Assembly (NCBI GenBank): GCA_963932145.1
Contig: OZ010586.1
Span: 57,220,650 to 57,284,649, forward strand
Length of the DNA stretch: 64,000 nt
Source of the DNA: Acanthosepion lycidas
Lineage: Eukaryota; Mollusca; Cephalopoda; Sepiida; Sepiidae
Direction: 5' to 3'
In this document: piece after piece, positions 47,311 to 57,480 of the stretch
Layout: each line of letters starts with the position of its first letter
How positions within the stretch are numbered: position 1 is the stretch's first letter
The notes under the pieces: model-generated
The model's database searches: none
What the model was told of the DNA's origin: nothing
The model's input: only the letters and a program-made list of their open reading frames with translations
Made by a program: the position numbers and the translations under genes

Positions 47311-48100
47311 GATATTTATTACTGAAATTACAGTAAATATGGCACAAGGCCAAAAAGTGGGTGGGAATAAGAGACGGTCATCATCTGTCTTAATTTATAA
47401 CTTAGCTAGCCACAACCACTGACCCAATCATACAAAACAATAATCCTAGCATCAAAACAACACACACTTACTTACCTTTCTTACTACATCCACCAAAATA
47501 CCTCATTGTCTCAATGAAAGTCCTAAATAGTTCCTATATGTACAAATCGTTGTCTGTGAGGGGAGGGGAATAAAAACAACAAGCTAAAAACATCCCAATG
47601 ATATATATACAATATGGTTATAAACTATTTACAAGAAACTAAACAAAATCATGTTAGTAATAACCCCCCTCCCACAAACCTTAAATGTGGCAGAAAAATC
47701 AGTTAACTGGACGAAATCGATGCGGGGGGACTGTAAGAATATAGCTTTCTTCCATGCCATTCATCCATCCCAAGCACTCACACAGACATGCACTCATTCT
47801 GACACAACAAATACGAAATACACGCACGCGAAACGAAAGGCGCCTCGCATCCACCAGAGAAATGAAATCACTGACCACCTAACGAGGGAGGGGTTGGGGA
47901 GTTAAACTAAAAGAAAAGAAAGAGGTGGGGCAGAAATAAAAGGGGCCAATGAGCAAACACGCCCTAGCTAAGTTTACTGGAAAAGAAAAGAAAAACTAAA
48001 GAATCAAAAACCTACTTCTAGCCTAATCCAGGGATGGGTTACCAAAGTTTAAACCAGGAAAACAATATCCTGATGCCTAACCGGCATCAAAATGCTACTC
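47311..48100 (-). other. Tx1-like LINE 3' UTR (minus copy)
   Basis: The minus strand ends with a hairpin TTACTG/CAGTAA (47319-47336) and AATAAATATC, at the junction with the 14-bp target-site duplication TGTGAGGCCGCAAC (47297-47310). It matches the UTRs at 17831-18575 and 58434-58905. Confidence 0.85.
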
Positions 48101-49590
48101 AAGGTCAGCCCCTTTTACTCGAAACATACGCGCAAAATTCACCCACCTTTTACCAAATTCTGATGAGGTGAGCCGCCGCCTTTCCGTCCTGATCTTGACT
48201 TTAAGCCGATGCTTAAAGAACAAGATCAGTTGGGAAGAAGTGAGCTTCTCGCCCTCATGGAATTCCTTCTGACGCGTCGTCCATATCACGACTCTCATAA
48301 CACCTAGTAAGCAACAGAACACATAATGTTCAGCCTTTGGCATCTGTGGCACCACATTGCTACAAACAGAACTGGCCTCAAGGACAAAAAAACTCTCTGC
48401 GCAGCATGCGAATCATGAGGCCTTCAACAAACTTGCACAACGGCACTACCATCTTGCAATGAAAGAAGGCGTGACCAATGGTCTCAACTTCCCCAGTACA
48501 GCGACGGCAGTTTGGATATTTCTCCAAGCCTGCTGAATAAAGTCTCTTGGCGACCCAGAGCCCCCCACGAATCACCAACCAGGTGAGTGATGCCTCATCA
48601 TTATTGAGACATTTCAACCCAGGCGCCCAACCTTGACGAATGGAGCGAGACAATACGAAAGGCTTCGATCTTACCCCATCCACCTCCACCAGCGCACCGG
48701 GAGTCGCATACAAAAGTCGGGTCCAGGAGCGAAAGTCGGGTCCAAAACCGGCCGCCGAAAGGACAGCCTCCAGAAACCGATGGTCAACCCTATCGAAGGC
48801 CTTGGACTGATCTAAATTGATCAGCGCGGCTTCACTGTCGATTTGTTCTAAGATCAAGCGTACCATATGCAGGTTATCCTGAATAGTCCTGCCCTTCACA
48901 GTACAAGTCTGTTCGGAGTCAATCAGACTAGACAGGACAAGCTGCAAACGGTTGGCTAAGATCTTCGCCAAAATCTTTAACTCTGTGTTTAACATAGTCA
49001 AAGGGCGAAAGTTATTTAACCCATCTCCACCGTTCTTGTCCTTACGGAGCAACTTGATAACACCCCTGGTGAAGCGTTGAGGTATAGACCCCTGCTTCAT
49101 CCAGTGGTTGAAAATCAGCTCCAGCAAAGGAACAAAAACCGGCGACTGCCTCAAGTAAACTTCGTAGGGAAAACCATCTAGTCCCGGAGATTTATCCAAG
49201 CCAACCTGCTTCAGCGCTTCCCAGATTTCCGACTGTGATGGGACCCTCCCACCCAGCCGCTTCAGCTGCCTCGAGGCAGGAAAACTCGGCTAAATAGGCG
49301 TCGAACTGAGCAGAGCTCAGACCGGGCTCCCTGGTGAAAAGATCCTGAAAGTAATGCCGAAAGGGCCCGCATATGCCCGCGTTTGTAGTCACGGTCCGAT
49401 TATCCGGCAATGTGACGCACGCGATATGTCGCCGAGCTGCCCTCCGATTTTCCTCTGCACACAATTCAGCAGCCATATTCGTCGCCTCAGAGGACATTCT
49501 TTTTAACCTAGCCCTAACTACCAGAGCTTTATCCTTCTTGATAAGCAAGGAGGACAACTCTGCCTTAGCTAAGGCTATTTCCTCACTTCC
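48101..49590 (-). pseudogene. Tx1-like LINE ORF2, RT and C-terminus (minus copy)
   Basis: The minus strand reads SLLIKKDKALVVRARLKRM, DKSPGLDGFPYEVYLRQS, KGRTIQDNLHMVRLILEQ, LINLDQSKAFDRVDHRFLEA (motif A intact), and FVLSRSIRQG (motif B start). It then jumps directly to LKCLNNDEASLTWLVIRGG, so motif B to the catalytic FADD is deleted. NCRRCTGEVETIGHAFFHC forms a C-x2-C-x8-H-x4-C knuckle. The endonuclease is absent. About 270 codons remain open, more than in any other LINE copy here. Confidence 0.9.
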
Positions 49591-51000
49591 TCAGATTCTG
49601 CCGGTATCCCAGGGGAAAGTCAATTTTAGGGCTCTATATAGGGAGGGGTGAACTAAAACTGGGAACCTCCCTGCACAAAATTGTTTTAATGATTTCAATT
49701 GTTCATTTTGAACATTGGCAATGGGCAAGGCCATCTTGTAGGACATGATGGCCTCGTCCAACATCGCCCATATTTGTTTGGCTCCAGTGTCGGTTCTAAT
49801 CACTGTTAGAACCCTTTGTGCCAGAGGGAAATTTTGTGGTACTTCCACATCCAAGTCAGCGTACTGCTTAACTGATAGGAGGTATCGTAAGTTCTTAATT
49901 CGGTTGCCATAATCCCTGGTTCTTTCCGCCTGAGCCGGGGAGATGCGGCAAACATCCTCTCCCAAATTGTAAATTGCCTTTTTATATTTTTTTTATTTTA
50001 AATCCCCAGTGGGGCTTCTGTTGCGTTTGGCAGAGGGTGATGGCATTTCTGCCTTTTTCACGAGGGAAGGACTAGGAGTGTGCAGAGGGGTGTGTGAGGG
50101 TCTTTTTTAAGTGGGGAGGACTGAGAGTGTGGAGAGGGGTATAGAAAGATCTGTTTATAAAGGCTGGGATCTCTACTGAGGGGAAGGGATTTGGATGGAG
50201 ATGTCAAGGAGGGAAGGTCATTTTTTAGGTGAAGAGCTGGGCCGAGCAGAGGACGTTGAAGGAATAGGGTCTGGTCGTTTTCTTTGGTTATCCAATTTCT
50301 TTTTCAGTTTTCTCAAATCCAGGGCCAAATTTTCTTTGTCTTGAAAAGACAGTTGAGAGGCCGGGGCATCGCCCTTATTGTCGCCAAAGGAGTGGGGCTG
50401 TAAGTGCTTTTTTTCTTCCTTGGGGCTTCAGGGGACTGAGGACGGGCTGTCCGGCGCTTCCCTCTGGCCTTACCAGCAACTAGCCATTCCCTCTTCCCCT
50501 TCTTCGCAACTGTACTAACAGCGGGCGAAGGCTCTTTGGGGAATGTGGTCTTTTGGCCAACCGGAGGGTTATCCCTACCGATCCCAGAAGCTGGCATGTC
50601 TATTACAGGCGAGGCGGTAGGTAAAGTCTCGGTTAGAGGGGGATTTTGGTCAACAGGAAATTGAATTCCAGGGGCCTTCTTCTCTAGGCAGGAAAAGGAA
50701 AGTTGACCAGTCTTTCCACACTTCCAGCATATTGGTTTACGGCCGGTCACAATGACCAGCAACTTCAATTTCCCTACTTCCAGACAGTTGGGGATGGAGC
50801 GGAAGGCATCTTGATCTAGTCCTATCTCAAAACTCCACCCCTCGCTCAGGCTATCGCAGGAAGCGCTCAGTATTTCGCCGAACTGAGACAAGTGCGCTGC
50901 GATATGTTCCCCGATATCCTGAGGCGGGGCCTCATATATTGGTCCTTATTCGGCCTTCGTATTCAGAGCGTAGGATCAGAGCTTTTGTGATCAGGTCTTC
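49591..51000 (-). pseudogene. Tx1-like LINE ORF1 (minus copy)
   Basis: The minus strand carries ALILRSEYEGR, HLSQFGEILSASCDSLSEGW, and CWKCGKTGQLSFSC (CCHC knuckle). A Lys/Arg/Pro-rich linker follows, then GEDVCRISPAQAERTRDYG and LKQFCAGRFPVLVHPSLYR. The N-terminal part seen at 13065 in the plus copy is deleted, with the frame joined to 5' UTR near 51005. After 49600 the sequence passes directly to the RT leader, so the whole endonuclease has been lost. Confidence 0.85.
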
Positions 51001-52052
51001 ACTCGAAACCGCAACGCAATCTTCCGGTGTGAGTAACAAAAAAAAAGTCCGCGTAGTAGCGAGAGAAAAAAGAAATTGGCAGTTAAAACAGAAAAACTCG
51101 CCAGAAAGCGAGGCAGTAAAAATAAATTTAAAAACAAAAAAACGAAAAAGGTTTTACAACGAAGAACAAATTACAAAGGACAACAATTAAAACAAGACAA
51201 AAATACAGACTGAAAATAAAAGCACAAAATCCGTCTAAAGGCGAAACAAATAAATTTAAACAATAAAACGCTAGACAAACAAAAAATATGAAACTTTCAA
51301 AAATAGACGAAGCTATTTAAAAGATCAAAATGGCTGACGCTAATAAAAATAAACAATAAAACGCTAGAAAAAGTTTAAAAAAATACGAAACTTTCAAAAA
51401 TAGCCGAAGCTATTTACAAAAAAAAAAAAATGCTGACGCTAATAGAATGGATTAAGCAAATAACCAATAAAACGCTATACAAAGGAAAAGTAAAATAAAA
51501 AAAAGAAATTTTCAAAAATAGCCGAAGCTCTTTACAATAACAAAATGGCTGACACTAATAAATCAAGCAAATAATTACACAAGTTAGACAATACAAAGTG
51601 ACAATACAAAGATTAGCACAAATAAGGCACAGAATACGAGAAACTTAATGGATATTAAAAGAACAGAATTAAAGAAATAACGAGAAATTAAAGTTAGAAA
51701 TAACACAGACAGGGATTACAAAATAAAGAAAAAGAAAATATAAGAAAATGAAACAGGAAAATTAGACTGAAAGAGAAAGAGCAAAAATTAAAGGGGGTAA
51801 AAATTAAAAAATGAAGAAGAAAAGAAAAAATCAAAAAGCTTTTCAAACAGTCGTAAAAGAAAACGGAAATAAAAAAAAAACAAACTCAACCAAAAATGAC
51901 GTTCAAACAGAAGGGGTAAAGTCCAACAAATTAAACAGGTTTCAGAACAGTTAAAAAAATCGGCGTAATATCCAACAAAATATTCAGGTAGCAAAACAGC
52001 AGTCTGAAAAAGAAATGTCGAGCAGAGGTCACAAACAAACGGCAATGGTCAT
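51001..52052 (-). promoter_or_regulatory. Tx1-like LINE 5' UTR with repeated monomers
   Basis: On the minus strand this is T-rich. It contains three near-repeats (51300-51345, 51390-51444, 51510-51560) each with GTCAGCCATTTTG-type sequence next to AGCTTCGGCTATTTTTG. CCATTTT is close to the YY1 core known from mammalian L1 5' UTRs; function here is inferred. The 5' end at 52052 abuts the second copy of the target-site duplication (52053-52066). Confidence 0.65.
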
Positions 52053-52066
52053 TGTGAGGCCGCAAC

Positions 52067-52190
52067 TAACTGCTTTTTCGCGGGAAAAAGTTTTTATAGG
52101 ATTTTGAACAACCCCACTATTTAGCGGCAAAAAAGGTTACAGGTGTGAACCTGCCCTGATTGGCCGAATCAGTCCAATCAGCGGACATTT
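52067..52190 (-). promoter_or_regulatory. Promoter-like block: CCAAT dyad, TATA, TTTCCCGCG
   Basis: On the minus strand: GATTGG...CCAATC (52179-52158), then CCTATAAAAAC, TTTTTCCCGCG, and GCAGTTAG about 27 bases after the TATA start, the right place for an arthropod initiator. The LINE inserted immediately downstream. What the promoter would drive is unknown. Confidence 0.45.
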
Positions 52191-52715
52191 AACATATCAC
52201 ATTCGTTTATTCAGTATACATTTGATTTAACGTATGTGAGCATATGTGAGGATATGCGTGTAGACGTACGGTTCCACAAAAGCACAAGGCTTTGAGGAAT
52301 GCAAATCGTATTTTTTTAATTGGACCTGAAAATCAGCTCTGAATTGTAACCTACAAAACTCAAGAAAACAAAGATATTATTTAATTTCAAATGCTTTTAT
52401 TTTCTTTTTTAGTTGTTTTTTATGAATATGGACAATATTTTTTGAAAGTAAAAGATTTTTCGATGAAAAATGAATTTTTAAAACAATTATTTGTTATTTC
52501 TTTAATTATAATAGATTTTTACATTTAAATTGTTAAAATATTATAAAATTAGTTAAAAGACGCATCCAGTTTCGTAAATGTCCTTATGAGAACGTTTTTA
52601 GCGCGTTGTAAATTGTATCGTTTTGACTAATCAGAAGATCCGCAGTAATTAAGAAATGTAATTTTGTGTTTATAATACAGCTGTAATTATAAAGTACGGA
52701 ACACCAACCAGAATA

Positions 52716-53640
52716 CAATTTTGACGCTATCGTTATTCAGACACGTGGATTTGATATCGGCTCGTTAATTTTTTTCTCGGTTTGATTTTTCTCAGTGTAA
52801 TTGACACTATCGTTTTTCAGAAACGTGGATTTGATATCGGCTCGTTAATTTTTTTCTCGGTTTGATTTTTCTCAGTGTAATTTGACACTATCGTTATTCA
52901 GACACGTGGATTTGATATCGGCTCGTTAATTTTTTTCTCGGTTTGATTTTTCTCAGTGTAATTTGACACTATCGTTATTCAGACACGTGGATTTGATATC
53001 GGCTCGTTAATTTTTTTCTCGGTTTGATTTTTCTCAGTGTAATTTGACACTATCGTTATTCAGACACGTGGATTTGATATCGGCTCGTTAATTTTTTTCT
53101 CGGTTTGGTTTTTCTCAGTGTAATTTGACACTATCGTTATACAGACACGTGGATTTGATATCGGCTCGTTAATTTTTTTCTCGGTTTGATTTTTCTCAGT
53201 GTAATTTGACACTATCGTTATACAGACACGTGGATTTGATATCGGCTCGTTAATTTTTTTCTCGGTTTGATTTTTCTCAGTGTAATTTGACACTATCGTT
53301 ATACAGACACGTGGATTTGATATCGGCTCGTTAATTTTTTTCTCGGTTTGATTTTTCTCAGTGTAATTTGACACTATCGTTATTCAGACACGTGGATTTG
53401 ATATCGGCTCGTTAATTTTTTTCTCGGTTTGATTTTTCTCAGTGTAATTTGACACTATCGTTATTCAGACACGTGGATTTGATATCGGCTCGTTAATTTT
53501 TTTCTCGGTTTGATTTTTCTCAGTGTAATTTGATATCGGCTCGTTAATTTTTTTCTCGGTTTGATTTTTCTCAGTGTAATTTGACACTATCGTTATACAG
53601 ACACGTGGATTTGATATCGGCTCGTTAATTTTTTCTCAGT
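52716..53640. repeat. 81-bp minisatellite, about 12 units
   Basis: The unit begins GACACTATCGTTATTCAGAC, has CACGTG and GATATCGGCTCG, and ends in CAGTGTAATTT. Copies are nearly identical. One (near 53521-53575) lacks about 30 bases between two short ATTTGATATCGG repeats. Because 81 is a multiple of 3, the minus strand shows an artefactual 27-residue repeat frame. Confidence 0.95.
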
Positions 53641-53780
53641 TTCTTAATTTTTCCATTTGTCTAAACTAATTTTCACGTAAGCTGCTCGTTAAGCTTTGCC
53701 TTGACAATTTTGCCATCGTAGTCGTTTCTTTCAATCCTTTGGTGTTGAGCTTGTTTGCCTGTTCTGTTAGTACGAGTGTA

Positions 53781-53807
53781 GTGATTGGTTAAAAATTAAC
53801 CAATCAC
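53781..53807. promoter_or_regulatory. Perfect inverted repeat with two CCAAT boxes
   Basis: GTGATTGGTTAA, three A's, then its exact reverse complement TTAACCAATCAC. About 25 bases downstream is TTTTCCCGCG. The same pairing of a CCAAT dyad and TTTCCCGC is seen at 52067-52190, 55419-55484 and 57224-57285. Confidence 0.6.
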
Positions 53808-54539
53808 ATATTTTTAATGCAAGATTAAGTTTTCCCGCGTTTCCGTGGGAGCCTACTCTTTTTTCTTAAAAGGGGCAACTTTTCACAAGTCGTCAGTAAG
53901 ATCCCGTAAGATTCCAGCCGTCAACACAAATCCACGTTCTTGCTCAACGCCCACACACACAGAATTTCTTAATATAAACTTACATTTTCTCTCTGTGACT
54001 TTGCCAAGTACAATCAACCAGAACTCTGTTGATTCAAACCATTCTATAGCACAACACATTTTTAATTAATTTTATTCTTGTGTTATTTATTCTTAACATA
54101 CAAACTTTGCTCTAATATTGATTTCTGAACATTTTTCTCTCAAGAGAACTTTCTTCGAACAATCAATTACAAATCAATCTACAGTTAAAGGGAACAACTT
54201 CTTTCCCTTAATCTATACATTGAAAACAATTTTATTGCATGTTTGTTCTTGTATGTTATTTCAATATATATTTGTTGATTAACAATTTGGAGTTATTGTT
54301 GTTTACTTGAATCATGTACGTTAGAAATATCGTTAATATAAATAGTATTGTTCCATCTACCAAGTGTATCTTCTTTTGCGTCCTTTGGTGCAAAGAAATG
54401 TTACACCGGATAGAGGAACATATTGTTTCAGAACGCAAGGACAAACTTACTATTAATCTTCACCCAGAAACTGAACAAAGTCAGTATGATATTCACTAGT
54501 AAATTAAATTTAAATATGAATCAACCAGATTTTTAAGTT

Positions 54540-55658
54540 ACCGAATCAATTATAAATGAAACTATTTATATGGGGATATTTATGAGAGAATAATATTTTT
54601 ATAGGTTGCGTGCAAAAATTATATATCCTCCATACAATTTAATCTTTTTTTCAACAAAGGTATAAGAAGCAATAAACAAATTTGAGAAAAGACAAAAAAT
54701 GGTAAACTAACAACTTTCATTATATTTTTGTAAAAAAAAAAGGTTTTACATAATGGCGTAGATTTTTTAATGAAATCTAGGTTTGTTTAACTAGTGTTGA
54801 TATGTGAATGTTTGACTTTCGCTGATGAGTTCAAAGAAATGCAATTTGGTAGAATGTATAGAAGTTTCATAAAGTGAGTTGTAGGAGAAAGTTTTCTCTT
54901 ACTGTTGTTACGGATGTGTGTTGGAGAGGAATAGAAGGTTTGAATTATCAGAAGGTTTAAAATTGTGTGTGTTCAATAATCTTTCATCCACAACAATTAA
55001 TACAAGACATAGAATAAATATTCATAAACGTCTTGTTTCAAAACGTAACAATTGAATTTATTAAGTATTTGATATACATGCATGAATACTGAGTGAAAAG
55101 GTAGACAGAGTTTTGTCTCTTAGATTAGGTAAATATTTGTATTTGTGCTCATAAAGTGAAAGTAATTATTAAACTGTAGTTTAGCATGTTTGGAATTGTG
55201 TATTGTACAAGTTGGTAAAAGTTCAGAAGAGATTTCAGAGTTCGTACTTGCGTGAATGTTGGTAATGGTCTTTAACGTTTGACTGCATTAGTTAAGACAG
55301 GAGTTCTTGAAGATTACATCTTGGTACTTGGTAGCAAGGAGAGAGATGAAGAGAAACTCGAGGGAGTTTACACGTGTTCTGTTTATATATCATCGTGAAT
55401 CACGTGACTGGCTCAGATGGAAAACGCGGTAAAACAGATTTGTCGCGTGCAGGCGGTTTGATTGGTCGGAACTGACTAATCAGCAATCTGGATTGAAGGT
55501 GATTGACCAATGAATGCTTGTTATATATTTGTAAGATGGTGATGGTGAAAATTAGAACAGGAATAGTGCATTTCCTAGCAGAGGTTAACTAGCTTGTTGT
55601 GGAAGATTCCACACTGTTCTCTTACTGTTCATTCAAGCAATAAATTTACGTAAAAAAT
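54540..55658 (+). repeat. AT-rich repeat module with CCAAT-dyad promoter
   Basis: 54570-54900 matches 63330-63680 (GGGGATATTTATGAGA, TCCTCCATACAATTT, ACATAATGGCGTAGATTTT). 54995-55620 matches 56820-57415 (TTCAAAACRTAACAATT, CACGTGTTC, GATTGGTCGGAACTGAC-type). It includes TGATTGG...TAATCAGC at 55459-55484, GACCAATGAA and TTATATATTT in order. I read it as LTR or leader sequence of an unassigned retroelement. Array B is inserted at its right end. Confidence 0.5.
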
Positions 55659-56732
55659 TGATGTAAAGGAATAAACTGTCCCCCCCCCATGAGTGACTAT
55701 ACTATAGGTAGTAACTTCCTACAAGTCTCTGTAAGTCAACGGACTACAGAGTCTAGCTGCTACCTGTTCCAGCTAAACAGTCGAACTCTCTGCCTTCGGG
55801 CGGAGAGGAACCCGGACGATGCTCCGCCGAAGAGCAGAGTCTCGTTCGGGGAGGTAGACTGCCCTTGAACCCGTTTATGCGGGTTCAAAAAGGGAATATT
55901 TTTGGCCGAGTCTACGGGCTCGGAGAACCCACGTTAATCTGGCCTTGTGCCACATGCAACACTCGTGGGGGCTTAGCTAAATATACTAGCTACGATCTGT
56001 TCCAGCTAGACAGTCGAACTCTGCCTTCGGACAGAGAGAAAGCCGGACGAGGCTCCGCCGAAGGACAGAGTCATTTCGGAGAGGTAGACTGCCCCTGAAC
56101 CCATTTATACAGGTTCGAAAGGGAATAATTTTTGGCCGAGCCAACGGGCTCGGAGAACCAACGTTAAACCCGGACTTGTGCCTCATGCACTCCTCGTGGG
56201 GGCTTAGCTAAATATACTAGCTGGGATCTGTTACTCAGATCTTAGCTGTTGTCGAACTCTCTGCCTTCGGGCAGCGGAACCCAGACGAGGCTATGCTGAA
56301 GGGCAAAATCTCGTTCGGGGAGGTAAACCAACCTGATTCTATTTATGCGAGGTCTACGGGGAGTTTTTGGCCGAGCCTATGGGCTCGGGAACCCCACATT
56401 AAATTCCCCCTTGTGCCACATGTGACTGCGTGGCCAGTTGCTAGATACTCTAGCTGGGATCTGTTACTCAGATCTTAGCTGTTGTCGAACTCTCTGCCTT
56501 CGAGCAGAGAGAAACCCGGTCGAGGCTATGCCGAAGGGCAGAGTCTCGTCCGTTGAGATAGACAGACCCGAACCCGTTTATGTGGGGTTACGGAGAATTT
56601 TTGGCCGAGCTTACGGCATTAACTTCACATTAAATTCGGTCTTGTGCCACATCCTACCTCGTGGGGAGGCTGGTAAATATTTCTAGCTGGGATCTGTTGA
56701 GTACAACTCAGACTTACGCGAGAACTACCGAA
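55659..56732 (+). repeat. Structured repeat array B: head, 4 units, tail
   Basis: Head 55659-55752, units 55753-55985, 55986-56216, 56217-56449 and 56450-56682 (233, 231, 233, 233 bp), tail 56683-56732. Each unit starts CTAGCT and holds, in order, a first hairpin, CTCTCTGCC-TTCG-loop hairpin, CGGACGAG/CTCGTTCG stem, GAACCCG/CGGGTTC, CCGAGCC/GGCTCGG and CCAC/GTGG. The head folds into CTCTGTA-A-GTC/GAC-TACAGAG (55727-55751). The units are clearly GC-richer than their surroundings. No ORF is shared by all units. Confidence 0.9.
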
Positions 56733-56819
56733 CATTGTGTTAATTATAATGGGAAAATACTTGTTGAGAATAGGCTGCGTGAAAATTAACGATTTCCACT
56801 AACATTAAATCTCTATATT

Positions 56820-57465
56820 CATACATGGAATAAGATACAAAATTCAACGGAATGATTTCAAAACATAACAATTAGATTTATTGATGTTTGATGTACAAGC
56901 ATGCGAACTGAAAAGGTGGGACAGAGTCGTGTCCCTTTGATTTGGTAATAGTTGTATCGGAGTTCATATTAAGAAGAAGTAATATTGAGCTTGTAATTTA
57001 GAAGAATAAAGTTTGGAATTGTGAGTTCTAAAGTTGGTAAAAGTTCAGGAGTGATTTCAGAGGTTGATGAGTGAGTGTTGGTAATTATCTTTAACGTCTG
57101 GTCAGCAATGACTAAGACGGGAGTTCCTGATGGTTACATCTTGGCACTTGGTAGCAAGGAATGAGAAGTACTACTCCAAAAGTTCACACGTGTTCGGTTT
57201 ATATAATGGCCATATACCACGTGAGAGCGGGAAAATAGATTGGTAGCGTGCAGGTGGTTTGATTAGTCGAAACTGACCAATCAGCAAGCAAGATTAGAGG
57301 TGATTGACCAATGAATACTTGTTATATTTATGTGAAAGTAAGATTTTACTTACCAGATAGGAAGAGAGTGCATTTCCTAAAGAGAGGTAAGGCTGGTTTG
57401 TTGTGGAAGATTCCACAACTTATTTTATCCACCGTGTTTCTCAAGTATTAGCATGGAATATAACA
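56820..57465 (+). repeat. LTR-like sequence ending in a primer-binding site
   Basis: It matches 54995-55620. It ends GGAATATAACA, and one base later TGGCGATGAGGATT (57467-57480) is the same primer-binding string as next to Gypsy-4. The order CCAAT dyad (57261-57285), GACCAATGAA, TTATATTTAT fits a U3-R promoter on the plus strand. The left end is uncertain. Downstream to 58430 I find no gag or pol. Confidence 0.5.
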
Positions 57466-57480
57466 GTGGCGATGAGGATT

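Noticed and set aside
53060-53374. Minus-strand ORF with a 27-residue perfect repeat
   Set aside because: It is the reading frame of the 81-bp minisatellite, which stays open only because 81 is divisible by three.
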